Shown: positions 1-9,014, numbered from the stretch's first letter. The stretch: 64,000 nt of DNA from Flavobacteriales bacterium (GCA_002717515.1 PBEC01000021.1:1-64000); one strand, 5' to 3'. Notes: generated from the letters alone by a model not told the origin. A program made the numbers and translations.

Positions 1-93
1 ATTTATCATCAATTCATCTTTAATAAATTCACTCTATTTAGGTAGTGTTTTAGGATAATTAATCATTAAATTCGCGCAAATAAACTATATCAT

Positions 94-1167
94 ATGGATT
101 TTAATATTGCTGTAATTAAAGGAGACGGAATTGGACCAGAAATTGTAACAGAGGCTATGAAAGTAATGGACGCTGTTGGTGCCAAGTATGGACACAATTT
201 CAACTACAATGAAGTCCTAATGGGTGCTTGTGCCATAGATGAAACAGGAACCCCTTTACCAGATGAGACATTAGAGGTGTGCAAAAACTCTGACGCAGTT
301 TTGTTTGGTGCTATTGGCCATCCCAAATATGACAATGATCCAAATGCAAAAGTTCGTCCAGAACAAGGATTATTAAAAATTAGAAAAGAGTTAGGTTTAT
401 ATGCTAATATTCGTCCTGTTGCCTACTACCCTGCTCTTGAACAATTTTCACCACTAAAACCAGAACGTATTGAAGGTGCTGATTTTGTTGTTGTAAGGGA
501 ACTTACAGGCGGTATTTATTTTGGTGAAAAGGGAAGAAACCAAGACGGAACAGAGGCATACGATAATTGCACATATTCAGTTGAAGAAATTGAAAGAATT
601 GCAAAAGTTGGTTTTGAAGCAGCTCAAAAAAGAAGAAAGAAATTAACTCTAGTGGATAAAGCAAATGTTTTAGAAACATCAAGGCTTTGGAGAGATACTG
701 TAACAAAAATGGCATCAAGTTACCCTGATGTTGAACTGGATTTCTTATTTGTTGATAATGCTGCGATGCAAATGATTCTAGCCCCTACTCAATTTGATGT
801 AATCTTAACGGAAAATATGTTTGGTGATATTATATCGGATGAGGGCTCTGTTATTGGTGGTTCAATTGGCTTATTGCCTTCTGCATCAGTTGGAGCAAAA
901 GTTGGACTTTATGAACCGATTCATGGATCGTTTCCACAAGGAGCGGGTAAAAATATTGCGAATCCTATGGCAACAATATTATCAGCAGCTATGCTTTTAG
1001 AAACTTCGCTAAACCTAGTGGAAGAAGCAAATGCTATTCGTGCGGCGGTTTCTAAGGCTATTGATGAAAACGTAGCAACAGAGGATTTAAACAAGCAGAA
1101 TCCGGTTGGAACAGATGCTGTTGGTGATTTTATTGCTGCAGCGGTTTCAGAAACTGTAAAAGCATAA
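94..1167 (+). CDS. leuB: 3-isopropylmalate dehydrogenase
   Basis: This 357-residue enzyme oxidises and decarboxylates 3-isopropylmalate with NAD+, the third step of leucine synthesis in the cytoplasm. Seen: the N-terminal GDGIGPEIV motif (residues 10-18), the substrate-arginine segments (RKELGLYANIRP and VVRELTGGIYFGE), the metal-binding aspartates in NMFGDIISDEGS, and the dinucleotide-binding EPIHGSFPQGAGK segment near the C-terminus. The length is usual for LeuB rather than for isocitrate dehydrogenase. No other leu gene lies downstream; upstream leu genes would be outside the window. A strong hairpin terminator follows immediately. Tartrate dehydrogenase-like relatives exist, but the motif set fits LeuB well. 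Confidence 0.96.
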   Translation: MDFNIAVIKGDGIGPEIVTEAMKVMDAVGAKYGHNFNYNEVLMGACAIDETGTPLPDETLEVCKNSDAVLFGAIGHPKYDNDPNAKVRPEQGLLKIRKELGLYANIRPVAYYPALEQFSPLKPERIEGADFVVVRELTGGIYFGEKGRNQDGTEAYDNCTYSVEEIERIAKVGFEAAQKRRKKLTLVDKANVLETSRLWRDTVTKMASSYPDVELDFLFVDNAAMQMILAPTQFDVILTENMFGDIISDEGSVIGGSIGLLPSASVGAKVGLYEPIHGSFPQGAGKNIANPMATILSAAMLLETSLNLVEEANAIRAAVSKAIDENVATEDLNKQNPVGTDAVGDFIAAAVSETVKA

Positions 1168-1185
1168 TAAACACGTATTGTGTAC

Positions 1186-1220
1186 AAAAAAGGTTAGCCA
1201 TAATGGCTAACCTTTTTTTT
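1186..1220. terminator. bidirectional intrinsic terminator after leuB
   Basis: AGGTTAGCCA (1191-1200), a 3-base loop and TGGCTAACCT (1204-1213) form a perfect 10-bp stem, with an A run on the left and eight Ts on the right. It therefore works in both directions, ending leuB and the convergent carboxypeptidase gene. Confidence 0.9.
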
Positions 1221-1231
1221 TGAAAAATACT

Positions 1232-2734
1232 TTAATCGGGGCTAAAACCATATATTGCCCCATATTTTTCCTTTGCATAAGCAACAAAATGCTTAATGTT
1301 TAAAGATTCTCCAGTAAACCTTTCGCTCAATTGCTCTGCTGTATACAATTTACCATGTTGATGAATGCTTTTTCGAAGGAGTGCCAAAAAATTGGATACT
1401 TCTCCCAATTCCAATTGAGATTCTAAATCAGGAAGTTCTTTTTTTGCTTGTGCATAAAATTGTGCTGCATAAAAACTGCCCAGTGAATAGGTAGGAAAAT
1501 ACCCTAGACTTCCATGACTCCAATGAATATCTTGTAAAATCCCCTCTGTAGGCTTACCTGGACGAACGCCTAAATAATCCATATACTTTTGGTTCCACAA
1601 CTCTTCTAAATCTTCCACTCCAACCTCTCCCTCCAGTAACGCCTTTTCAATTTCATAACGAATCATTACGTGAACGTGATAAGTTAATTCATCAGCAGAA
1701 GTTCGGATAAGTGAGGGCTGAACTTTGTTTATGGCTTTATAAAAATCACTTAAGTCAACTTCAGCAAACTGTTCAGGAAAAGCTTCTTGCAATTTTGGAT
1801 AAAGAAATTTCCACCATGGAAGTGCTCTACCTAAATTATTTTCCCAAATTCTACTTTGCGATTCATGTATTCCTAAACTCACACTTTCTCCACTTGGTAA
1901 CCCATACTCACTGATGGATATTCCCTGTTCATAGAGTCCATGACCTCCTTCATGAATAGTACTCCAAATTACTTCTGCTATATCATTTTCTTTTATTCGT
2001 GTAGTTACCCTGACATCTTGAGAACTAATGTGGTTTGTAAAGGGATGTGTTGAAATATCCTGACGTCCTGCATCAAGGTTGTACTTCATCAACTTTAACA
2101 GATCAACGCTAAAGTCAAATTGTTTGTCACCATCGAAGTTTTGATACAAAAAACCATCATCTACCTGGGGCTGATGAACAATTTGTTTTATCAATGGAAC
2201 GATTTGACTTTTAACTTGACTGAAAATATTTTCCAGTTTTGAAACCGTTAGATTTTTTTCATAAAGGTTGAGTAATGCATCATATGGATGCTCCTCATAG
2301 CCTAGTAACTCTGATTTTTCACGCTCTAAATCAACTATATTTTTTAGATAAGGAGCAAAAATTTGAAAATTCTCCTCGCCCCTGGCTTCTTCCCATTTTT
2401 TAAAGGATTCGGATCGAGCAATTGCTGCTTTTTGGACGTATTCCAGAGGAAGCTTTTTATTTTCCTGAATTGCTTCTCGCGTTTCCTCTAAATTTCTTGT
2501 TTCTTTAAATCCAAAGGAGCTTTTTTCAAGCAAATGGTTGACTAAATTTTCAAACTCAGGACTTGTTGACAACTCATGAACAATAGTGCATAGCGTACTT
2601 AGCTGGCACGCTCTTATTTCAAGTCCATTTTTAGGCATGTATACCGCCTCATCCCAATTCAGCAATGCTATTGATGAATTAATATGCGCTATTTTTTGAA
2701 GATGATTTTTATATCCTTCGTATGTGTTTTCCAT
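1232..2734 (-). CDS. M32 family (Taq-type) metallocarboxypeptidase
   Basis: A 500-residue cytoplasmic zinc carboxypeptidase of family M32, which removes C-terminal residues from peptides. Seen: the zinc motif HEGGH at residues 261-265 inside TIHEGGHGLYEQG, the downstream glutamate ligand in HESQSR (residues 290-295), and the family's conserved GVRPGKPTEGILQDIHWSHG region near residue 390. The length is normal. The start overlaps the stop of the DUF423 gene by one base (TAATG), so the two are probably translated in a coupled way. Its exact substrate range cannot be read from the sequence. Confidence 0.93.
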   Translation of the reverse strand: MENTYEGYKNHLQKIAHINSSIALLNWDEAVYMPKNGLEIRACQLSTLCTIVHELSTSPEFENLVNHLLEKSSFGFKETRNLEETREAIQENKKLPLEYVQKAAIARSESFKKWEEARGEENFQIFAPYLKNIVDLEREKSELLGYEEHPYDALLNLYEKNLTVSKLENIFSQVKSQIVPLIKQIVHQPQVDDGFLYQNFDGDKQFDFSVDLLKLMKYNLDAGRQDISTHPFTNHISSQDVRVTTRIKENDIAEVIWSTIHEGGHGLYEQGISISEYGLPSGESVSLGIHESQSRIWENNLGRALPWWKFLYPKLQEAFPEQFAEVDLSDFYKAINKVQPSLIRTSADELTYHVHVMIRYEIEKALLEGEVGVEDLEELWNQKYMDYLGVRPGKPTEGILQDIHWSHGSLGYFPTYSLGSFYAAQFYAQAKKELPDLESQLELGEVSNFLALLRKSIHQHGKLYTAEQLSERFTGESLNIKHFVAYAKEKYGAIYGFSPD

Positions 2735-3150
2735 TAGTCTTTTTTAAGTTTTAGTGCATAAAGAATTAAAATCCCCCAGGCTATTATTAAAGTAAGGCCA
2801 CCAATTGGAGTTATGGGGCCCAAAAATTTGGAGATCCCTTCAATTCCCAATTGAGACTTAAGTGCCAATAAGTAAATTGACCCTGAGAATAGACCTACTC
2901 CGATTAAAGTGAGTCTGTAAACCCAGAAAATTCTTTTCTTAAAATATTCAGCAGGAATTAGACTTAGAAAAAGCAAAAGAAAAGCGTGATAAAACTGATA
3001 ACGAACGCCCACTTTAAAACTAGCGATTTTCTTAACTTTATCTGGGTCAGTATTCGGAATAAACCCCTCTATACCGTGTGCAGCCCATGCTCCAATAATT
3101 ACCGACAACATTCCCATTAAGCCTGCTGTGATTAAAATTTTTCTTTGCAT
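2734..3150 (-). CDS. DUF423 family small inner-membrane protein
   Basis: A 138-residue protein with about four hydrophobic helices and the pattern typical of DUF423 (YgdD-like) proteins: an N-terminal GAWAAHG motif, a central YQFYHAF motif, and a C-terminal GPITPIGGLTLIIAWG segment. It is an integral inner-membrane protein of unknown biochemical role. It lies between a lipoprotein gene two bases upstream and the M32 carboxypeptidase, with which it shares one base, so the three look like one transcription unit. Family assignment is firm; function is not known. Confidence 0.88.
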   Translation of the reverse strand: MQRKILITAGLMGMLSVIIGAWAAHGIEGFIPNTDPDKVKKIASFKVGVRYQFYHAFLLLFLSLIPAEYFKKRIFWVYRLTLIGVGLFSGSIYLLALKSQLGIEGISKFLGPITPIGGLTLIIAWGILILYALKLKKD

Positions 3151-3152
3151 AA

Positions 3153-3563
3153 TTAAAAATTTTGTGGTATTTCTCCCTGGAGAATTACTTCGTTTGTACC
3201 ATAAGGGTACAAAACGGAATCCAGTAAAGAGGTGTCGTTTGCATAAACATAAACGCCTAAATATCCATCGTAAGGTGTTAATGAATCTATTTGAACATTG
3301 ATGTAATATCCAGCGTCTTTATGATCTTGTAAATGTTGTCCAATCCAAAAACCATCAACATATTGAACATAACTGCTATCGTGAATATAAACTGTATCTC
3401 GAACTCCAGAATCAAAGTATTTATCTGAATTATAGGTTACTTTTAAATCGTAATCCGGTGGCAACTGAACCGCATACCAAACTCTCCAGATTATAGTTCC
3501 TTCATTTTTTTCACAACTATAAAGTGTAAAAATGAATAATAATATAAACAGTTTTTTCATCAT
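3153..3563 (-). CDS. small hypothetical lipoprotein
   Basis: A 136-residue protein that I do not recognise. It starts with a lipoprotein signal (two lysines, hydrophobic stretch, LYSC with Cys17), so the mature protein is probably lipid-anchored. The remainder is rich in Tyr, Asp and beta-forming residues and contains no catalytic motif I can name. Either of the two adjacent ATG codons could be the start. It is the first gene of the unit with the DUF423 protein and the M32 carboxypeptidase; nothing ties them functionally beyond position. Confidence 0.7.
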   Translation of the reverse strand: MMKKLFILLFIFTLYSCEKNEGTIIWRVWYAVQLPPDYDLKVTYNSDKYFDSGVRDTVYIHDSSYVQYVDGFWIGQHLQDHKDAGYYINVQIDSLTPYDGYLGVYVYANDTSLLDSVLYPYGTNEVILQGEIPQNF

Positions 3564-3665
3564 TTCTAAGTTAGGTAAAATTGAATAAAAACATACAGAG
3601 CAAAAGGCTTAACGTTCAAATTGTGAAATAAATTTTGTAACAAATTAAGTTGAAGATTCAATTCA

Positions 3666-3695
3666 TTTGCTCTCAAGGCAAAATAAGTATCTTTA
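3666..3695 (+). promoter_or_regulatory. promoter of the smpB operon
   Basis: TTTG at 3666-3669, an 18-base spacer, and TATCTTTA at 3688-3695 match the Bacteroidota promoter consensus with one mismatch in the -7 box. The smpB start codon is only five bases after the -7 box, which implies a leaderless or nearly leaderless mRNA. Confidence 0.5.
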
Positions 3696-3700
3696 CATAA

Positions 3701-4153
3701 ATGAAAAGTGTTCAAATAAAAAATAAGAAGGCGACTTTTAATTACGAAATACTGGACAAATTAATCGCTGGAATCGTTTTAAAAGGAACGGAAATTAAAT
3801 CAATTAGAAACGGTAAGGCCAACCTCAATGAGGCATTTTGCACTATAATTAATAATGAACTTTTCATAAAGGGAATGCACATTTCACCCTATGAGTTTGG
3901 TACTCATGAAAACCATGAACCAAAAGCAGATCGAAAACTCCTTTTGAATAAAAAGGAACTGAGAAAATGGGACGCCAAAACACAAGAAAAAGGCTTAACA
4001 ATAGTTCCCTTAAGACTTTTTATTACTGAAAAGGGCTATGCTAAAATTGAAATAGGTTTAGCAAAAGGAAAAAAAACACACGATAAGCGAGAGGCATTAA
4101 AGAAAAAGGATTCGGATAGAGAGCTTGCTCGAATAAAAGCGAGAAAATTCTAA
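3701..4153 (+). CDS. smpB: SsrA-binding protein SmpB
   Basis: A 150-residue RNA-binding protein that partners tmRNA in rescuing stalled ribosomes. Seen: the conserved N-terminal NYEI and LKGTEIKSIR segments, the NEAFC and YEFGTHENHEP region, and the basic C-terminal tail KGKKTHDKREALKKKD, which enters the ribosomal mRNA channel in this family. Length is normal. Its stop codon is directly followed by the ATG of the next gene, and a Bacteroidota-type promoter lies just upstream. The tmRNA gene itself is not in the window. Confidence 0.96.
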   Translation: MKSVQIKNKKATFNYEILDKLIAGIVLKGTEIKSIRNGKANLNEAFCTIINNELFIKGMHISPYEFGTHENHEPKADRKLLLNKKELRKWDAKTQEKGLTIVPLRLFITEKGYAKIEIGLAKGKKTHDKREALKKKDSDRELARIKARKF

Positions 4154-4588
4154 ATGGATTTTATCGAGAGAATAACTTCTGAGATTGATGGGGAATGTAC
4201 TGTTAAACAAACATCTCCGTTCACCTATTTCGCAAAAATCAAACAGTTAAAAATTCATTTCGTACAAATTAAAGACTACAATTCAGCTGTTTTTCAAAAT
4301 GAAATTAAAAACTTAAAAAAGAAAAACGAGCATTTCATAACTGTTTTCGAAGATTATTATAAACGAAGTCCAAAAAAAACAATCAAAAGACTTAAATACC
4401 ATATCGGAGAATCGAACAGAATTCATGGTAGAAAAACCACAATAACTAAAATAACTAAGCCAGAAGCCATGGAGTTTCTTGAAAAGAATCACGGCAACAT
4501 TCCTTTAAAAACAAAATTTAACTTTGGTTTATTGGATAGCAATAAAAAGTTGGTAGCCGTTGCCTGTTTGGGCAGGTTATCAGAATGA
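4154..4588 (+). pseudogene. N-terminal half of a split Hef-like nuclease/acetyltransferase-like protein
   Basis: A 144-residue frame that ends inside what looks like a single conserved domain. Residues 1-90 resemble the N-terminal nuclease-like part of Hef-like homing-endonuclease proteins (IHFVQIKDY, then ITVFEDYYKRSP). Residues 90-144 (RIHGRKTTITKITKPEAMEF, EKNHGN, KLVAVACLGR) start the acetyltransferase-like domain that follows in that family. The expected continuation (ELIRFCN, then VVGG) is in the -1 frame, in the next gene. The family comparison is from memory, without a search. It could be a frameshifted gene, a sequencing error, or two coupled subunits, since the frames overlap as ATGA at 4585-4588. 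It sits with no gap behind smpB. Confidence 0.6.
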
Positions 4589-4941
4589 GAAACGGTGCAA
4601 AATCTGCAGAACTAATTCGCTTTTGTAATCTTTCTGGTTCGCGTGTTGTTGGTGGTTTAACAAAGTTAATTGGACATTTTAAAAATCTTTATCAACTGGA
4701 TGAGTTGATGACCTATTGCGATTTAGAATGGAGTAATGGAGACAACTTTAAAAAGCTGGGATTTACAGAAATTGAAACCTCTACTCCTACTGAATTTATA
4801 ATAAACTTAAACACATGGCAAAGGACGCACTATTCGCAGTTTAGAAATAAAAACGATTGGGATATACGAAACAAAGATGACTACCAAACTGTTCTAAATA
4901 TGGGTTCGATTAAGTTTATTAAATATTTTAATGAGAAATAA
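4585..4941 (+). pseudogene. C-terminal half of the split Hef-like protein
   Basis: A 118-residue frame, one base back from the previous frame, that carries the rest of the same domain: SAELIRFCNLSGSRVVGGLT, then DELMTYCDLEWSNGDNFKKL and a C-terminal hydrophobic/aromatic end. In intact relatives, as I know the family, this follows the preceding half without interruption. The start ATG overlaps the previous stop (ATGA) and the end overlaps miaA by 11 bases, so the reading frame has been kept open and tightly packed. That is unusual for an old pseudogene and leaves coupled translation possible. Confidence 0.6.
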
Positions 4942-5860
4942 AGCGGAAATACTGCCTGTAATTATCGGGCCAACGGCAAGCGGCAAAACCAATTTAGCTG
5001 TAAATTTAGCCCATGCCTGCAATGGCGAAATTATCTCTGCTGATTCAAGACAAGTTTACCGAGAAATGAATATTGGAACGGGAAAGGATTTAGAAGAGTA
5101 CACCGTTAATAATTTACTTATTCCTTACCATTTAATTGATATTTGTGAGCCTGGTGAAAAGTACAACATAAATATTTATTTTAAAGATTTTGTTCGTTCA
5201 TTAGCCGATATACGTTCAAGAACAAAACTTCCTATACTATGTGGTGGAAGTGGTTTATATGTACAAACTGCATTGGAAGGAAATGAGTTATCGTCGGTTC
5301 CTGTTAACAACAATTTAAGACAACAATTGAGCAAACTTGAAAAAATAGAACTTCAAAATCATTTTGATTTAATCGCTCCCAACCTAAAGGAAAAACTTGA
5401 TAAAACATCTACTAAACGTATGATAAGAGCGATTGAAATTGATTATTTCCTCCAATCCAATCCAATACCTGTATTAAAAAAACCGAACATAAACCCAGTG
5501 CTATTTGGAATCGATATATCGAGAAATGAAAGAAGGAATAAGATATCAATGCGATTAAAAGAAAGGCTTGAGAACGGTATGATTGAGGAAGTTCAAAAAC
5601 TTCAACAGAAAATCAGCAATGAAGACATAAAGTACTATGGTTTAGAATATCTATTCGTTACAGAATATCTTGAAAAAAAATACGATTTCAATGAGTTGTT
5701 TCGTCGCCTGGAGATTGCAATCCATCAATTTAGCAAACGACAAATGACATGGTTTAGAAAAATGGAAAAAGACGGATATACCATTCATTGGATAAATCAC
5801 TTGATTTCATTGGACCAAAAATTAAATTTTATTCGCGAAATACTTGAAAAAAGAAACTAG
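4931..5860 (+). CDS. miaA: tRNA dimethylallyltransferase
   Basis: A 309-residue enzyme that transfers a dimethylallyl group to adenosine 37 of tRNAs reading codons that start with U. Seen: the P-loop GPTASGKT at about residues 13-20, the DSRQVYREMNIGTGK segment, the GGSGLYVQ motif, and the basic C-terminal region with HQFSKRQMTWFRK typical of MiaA. Length is normal. The start overlaps the preceding frame by 11 bases, so smpB, the split gene and miaA appear to be one operon ending at the hairpin downstream. Confidence 0.96.
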   Translation: MRNKAEILPVIIGPTASGKTNLAVNLAHACNGEIISADSRQVYREMNIGTGKDLEEYTVNNLLIPYHLIDICEPGEKYNINIYFKDFVRSLADIRSRTKLPILCGGSGLYVQTALEGNELSSVPVNNNLRQQLSKLEKIELQNHFDLIAPNLKEKLDKTSTKRMIRAIEIDYFLQSNPIPVLKKPNINPVLFGIDISRNERRNKISMRLKERLENGMIEEVQKLQQKISNEDIKYYGLEYLFVTEYLEKKYDFNELFRRLEIAIHQFSKRQMTWFRKMEKDGYTIHWINHLISLDQKLNFIREILEKRN

Positions 5861-5870
5861 TATAAAACAA

Positions 5871-5898
5871 AAAACCTCGAAGATTCGAGGCTTTTTTT
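5871..5898. terminator. bidirectional terminator between miaA and adk
   Basis: CCTCGA (5875-5880), a 4-base loop and TCGAGG (5885-5890) form a stem flanked by As on the left and Ts on the right. It serves the convergent miaA and adk genes. Confidence 0.8.
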
Positions 5899-5918
5899 AT
5901 TTGTTTTTTTACCAATTG

Positions 5919-6500
5919 CTACCCTACTTGAATCGAATCAATTGCATTTGAAAGTTTTTCAAAAATTTCATCAATTGTTCCAACCCCATAGATACCAACG
6001 TGTTTTGACTGAGCAGAATAATAATCAACCAAAACAGAAGTTTCTTTATTGTAAACAGAAATTCTATTTTTTATTGTTTCCTCATTTGCATCATCAGCTC
6101 TTCCTGAATATTTACCTCTCTCTAATAGCCTGTTTACCAATTCCTCTTCAGCAACTTCCAAAGACAGCATTACCGAAACACCCGTTCCTTTTTCTTCTAA
6201 AACTTTATCCAAAGCTTCGGCCTGAGCTTGTGTTCTTGGAAAACCATCGAATATAAAACCTTTAGCATTTAGATTTTCTGAAATCTTATTGTCAATCATT
6301 CCAATAACTACTTCGTCAGGCACCAAATTTCCGGCTTCTATCAAGGATTTAGCTTTCAATCCCAATTCAGTTTCAGCTTTCATTTCCCCTCGGAGAATAT
6401 CACCTGTTGATAAATGAATTAACCCATATTTTTCTAATAATTTTTCCGATTGAGTTCCCTTTCCTGCACCAGGAGGACCAAATAAAACCAAATTCAACAT
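5919..6500 (-). CDS. adk: adenylate kinase (short, zinc-free form)
   Basis: A 193-residue enzyme that interconverts ATP plus AMP with two ADP in the cytoplasm. Seen: the P-loop GPPGAGKGTQ (residues 8-17), the AMP-binding STGDILRGE segment, the FDGFPRTQAQAEAL motif, and a short lid with KYSGRADD. The long zinc-binding lid of E. coli type is absent, as is common in the Bacteroidota. The gene is alone on the minus strand between miaA and purK. Confidence 0.95.
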   Translation of the reverse strand: MLNLVLFGPPGAGKGTQSEKLLEKYGLIHLSTGDILRGEMKAETELGLKAKSLIEAGNLVPDEVVIGMIDNKISENLNAKGFIFDGFPRTQAQAEALDKVLEEKGTGVSVMLSLEVAEEELVNRLLERGKYSGRADDANEETIKNRISVYNKETSVLVDYYSAQSKHVGIYGVGTIDEIFEKLSNAIDSIQVG

Positions 6501-6593
6501 AATGTAGTATTTTTTATTTCGCTAAAAATAGTACTTTTCAATCGATTAATCATCCAATATGGGTATTTACCTTAAAAGGATTATTTTTACACT

Positions 6594-7736
6594 ATGGAAA
6601 AAGGGTTTTCAACAAATATTAAGATTGGTGTATTAGGAGGTGGACAATTGGGTAGAATGCTTCAGCAAAAGGCTCTGGATTTCGGATTGGATTTAGCATT
6701 TATAGATCCAGACAGTAACGCACCGTGTAAAGAAATTAGTTCACGTTTTTTTAAAGGCGATTTTAAAGATTTCGAAACGGTTTATTCCTTTGGGAAAACG
6801 AGGGATATTCTAACTATTGAAATTGAGCATGTAAATGTTGAAGCACTAAAAAAACTGGAAAACGAAGGGGTTAAAGTTTTCCCTCAGCCAAATATAATTA
6901 AAACAATACAAGACAAGGGGTTACAAAAAGTTTTTTACAAGAAAAACAACATCCCTACTTCCGATTTTTATTTAATTGAAGGAAAGGAAGAAATCCTCGC
7001 TTTTGAAGATGAGTTTCCGTTTATGCAAAAAATGAGAAAAGGAGGATACGATGGTCAGGGTGTCACACCCATTCGCTCAAAAGAAGATTTGGCAAAGGCT
7101 TTTGAAGTACCAAGTGTTTTGGAGAAAATGGTGGATTTTGAAAAGGAATTATCTGTAATTGTTTCACGCAATGAAAATGGAGAGGTAAAATCATTCCCGT
7201 GCGTTGAATGTGAGTTTAACCCAGAAGCCAATTTAGTGGAGTTTTTATTCTCCCCCGCCACTATTTCAAATGAAATTGAAGAAAAGGCACAAAAAATTGC
7301 ACGAAGCGTTATAGAAAAACTGGAGATGGTAGGAATATTGGCTGTAGAGCTTTTCTTAACTAAAGACGGAGAGGTCCTTGTTAATGAGATAGCTCCTCGC
7401 CCCCATAACTCTGGTCATCAAACTATTGAGGGAAATTATGAATCCCAATATGGACAGCTATTACGGTGTTTACTCAATTTACCATTGGGAAACACAGCGA
7501 TTAAACGACCTTCGGTAATGGTTAATTTACTTGGAGAAAAGGGGTATATGGGAAAAGCAATTTATGACGGAATTGAAAAAGCACTTGCACATCCAGGTGT
7601 AAACCTTCATCTTTACGGTAAGACCCAAACAAAACCATTTAGAAAAATGGGGCATGCTACAATTGTAAATGATTCATTAAATGAAGCAAAAACAATTGCA
7701 AAAAAAGTACAAGAAGATTTAAAAATTATAGCTTAG
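6594..7736 (+). CDS. purK: 5-(carboxyamino)imidazole ribonucleotide synthase
   Basis: A 380-residue ATP-grasp enzyme that uses ATP and bicarbonate to carboxylate aminoimidazole ribonucleotide in purine synthesis. Seen: the N-terminal GVLGGGQLGRML motif, the QKMRKGGYDGQGV ATP-grasp loop, and the catalytic NEIAPRPHNSGHQTIE segment near residue 265. Length fits the family. purE starts six bases after the stop, so the two successive steps of the pathway are encoded by one operon. It diverges from adk; no full promoter consensus is clear in the short gap. Confidence 0.95.
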   Translation: MEKGFSTNIKIGVLGGGQLGRMLQQKALDFGLDLAFIDPDSNAPCKEISSRFFKGDFKDFETVYSFGKTRDILTIEIEHVNVEALKKLENEGVKVFPQPNIIKTIQDKGLQKVFYKKNNIPTSDFYLIEGKEEILAFEDEFPFMQKMRKGGYDGQGVTPIRSKEDLAKAFEVPSVLEKMVDFEKELSVIVSRNENGEVKSFPCVECEFNPEANLVEFLFSPATISNEIEEKAQKIARSVIEKLEMVGILAVELFLTKDGEVLVNEIAPRPHNSGHQTIEGNYESQYGQLLRCLLNLPLGNTAIKRPSVMVNLLGEKGYMGKAIYDGIEKALAHPGVNLHLYGKTQTKPFRKMGHATIVNDSLNEAKTIAKKVQEDLKIIA

Positions 7737-7742
7737 AAAATT

Positions 7743-8261
7743 ATGACTGCACAGGTTGGAATAATAATGGGTAGTAAGAGTGACCTTCCAGTGATGAAGG
7801 AGGCTGCAGAATTCTTAAATGAATTGGAAATCCCCTTTGAAATCACTGTTGTTTCTGCACACAGAACTGCAGAGAGAATGGTAAATTATGCAGAATCTGC
7901 AGCTAAAAAAGGTTTAAAAGTTATAATAGCTGGTGCCGGAGGTGCTGCTCACTTGCCTGGAATGGTGGCGTCATTGACTCCTCTACCGGTGATTGGTGTT
8001 CCTATTCATTCGAGTAACTCAATTGATGGATGGGACTCTATTTTATCCATTCTTCAAATGCCAAATGGGATACCTGTTGCAACAGTAGCTCTCAATGGGG
8101 CTAAAAATGCAGGAATTCTTGCTGCAAGTATTATCGGATCTGGTGATAAATCTGTTTTGGATAAAATGACTGCCTTTAAAGCAGAGCTAAAGAACAAAGT
8201 ACTCAACAGTATTGATGATGTGGAAGGATTAAATTTTCCTTTTAATGTGTCAAAAAAATAG
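7743..8261 (+). CDS. purE: 5-(carboxyamino)imidazole ribonucleotide mutase
   Basis: A 172-residue enzyme that moves the carboxyl group of N5-CAIR from nitrogen to carbon, directly after PurK in purine synthesis. Seen: the N-terminal GSKSDLPVM motif, the EITVVSAHRT substrate loop with its conserved histidine, and the IIAGAGGAAHLPGMVAS and GVPIHS segments that shape the active site. Class I type, as expected when purK is present. It lies six bases after purK. Confidence 0.96.
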   Translation: MTAQVGIIMGSKSDLPVMKEAAEFLNELEIPFEITVVSAHRTAERMVNYAESAAKKGLKVIIAGAGGAAHLPGMVASLTPLPVIGVPIHSSNSIDGWDSILSILQMPNGIPVATVALNGAKNAGILAASIIGSGDKSVLDKMTAFKAELKNKVLNSIDDVEGLNFPFNVSKK

Positions 8262-8300
8262 TTTATTCCTTATTAAAAACAACGGATTTACCGCTCATTA

Positions 8301-9014
8301 ATGAGAAAATCAGAGGTAAAAAAATATTACGACAACTACATCTCCGAGCAGTATTCAATTGGGGTAAACGATCGTATTTTTATGATGTATGAAAAGTTAA
8401 AAGATTTAGGACTTTCTCATTCATCGGATGTGATTGAGCTGGGTTGCGGTATCGGTGTTGTTACTCACTTAATAAGAAAAACGGTCACTAAAGGTCAAAT
8501 CGAATCCATAGACATAAGTAAAGAATCAATTGAATTTGCAAAGCAAAAAATAAAGAATAAAAATGTTCGATTTTATGAAGGAGATGTAACTGTTTATTCT
8601 CCAAAAATTAAACAGGCGGATTTCATCACCTTGTTTGACGTGATTGAGCATATTCCTGTAGATTTACACGAAAAGCTATTTTTAAACGTTGCTAAAATGC
8701 TGAAAAGTGAAAGTTTACTGCTCATAAATATCCCAAGTCCCGCTAGTGTGAAATGGGATAGAATGAACGCTCCTGAAGCATTACAAATAATAGACCAACC
8801 CATTTCTTTGAATAGGGTTTTTAATAATTGTGAAAATGCCGGCCTTGAAATCATAAAATTTGAAAATTATTCCATTTGGGCAGAAAACGATTATAATTTC
8901 TTTTTGGTTCGTAAAAAGAAAGTTTTCAAAAATAATCCGGTTCAACTTAGTGCGCTTCAAAAAGCAAAAAGAAAAGCCTGGAGGACAAAATTCAATAGGC
9001 TTTACAGGTACTGA
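8301..9014 (+). CDS. class I SAM-dependent methyltransferase
   Basis: A 237-residue protein with the Rossmann-type AdoMet fold: motif I VIELGCGIGVVT near residue 40, an acidic residue after strand two (IESIDIS), and FDVIEHIPVDLH as the motif IV/post-II region typical of Methyltransf_11/23 proteins. The C-terminus is very basic (KAKRKAWRTKFNRL). The substrate cannot be deduced. It follows purE by about 40 bases on the same strand and may be read with it, but there is no clear functional link. Confidence 0.75.
   Translation: MRKSEVKKYYDNYISEQYSIGVNDRIFMMYEKLKDLGLSHSSDVIELGCGIGVVTHLIRKTVTKGQIESIDISKESIEFAKQKIKNKNVRFYEGDVTVYSPKIKQADFITLFDVIEHIPVDLHEKLFLNVAKMLKSESLLLINIPSPASVKWDRMNAPEALQIIDQPISLNRVFNNCENAGLEIIKFENYSIWAENDYNFFLVRKKKVFKNNPVQLSALQKAKRKAWRTKFNRLYRY

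Noticed and set aside
4154..4941. Calling the split Hef-like gene a mobile homing endonuclease insertion
   Set aside because: There are no intron ends, intein splice motifs, or interrupted host gene; smpB and miaA on both sides are intact.
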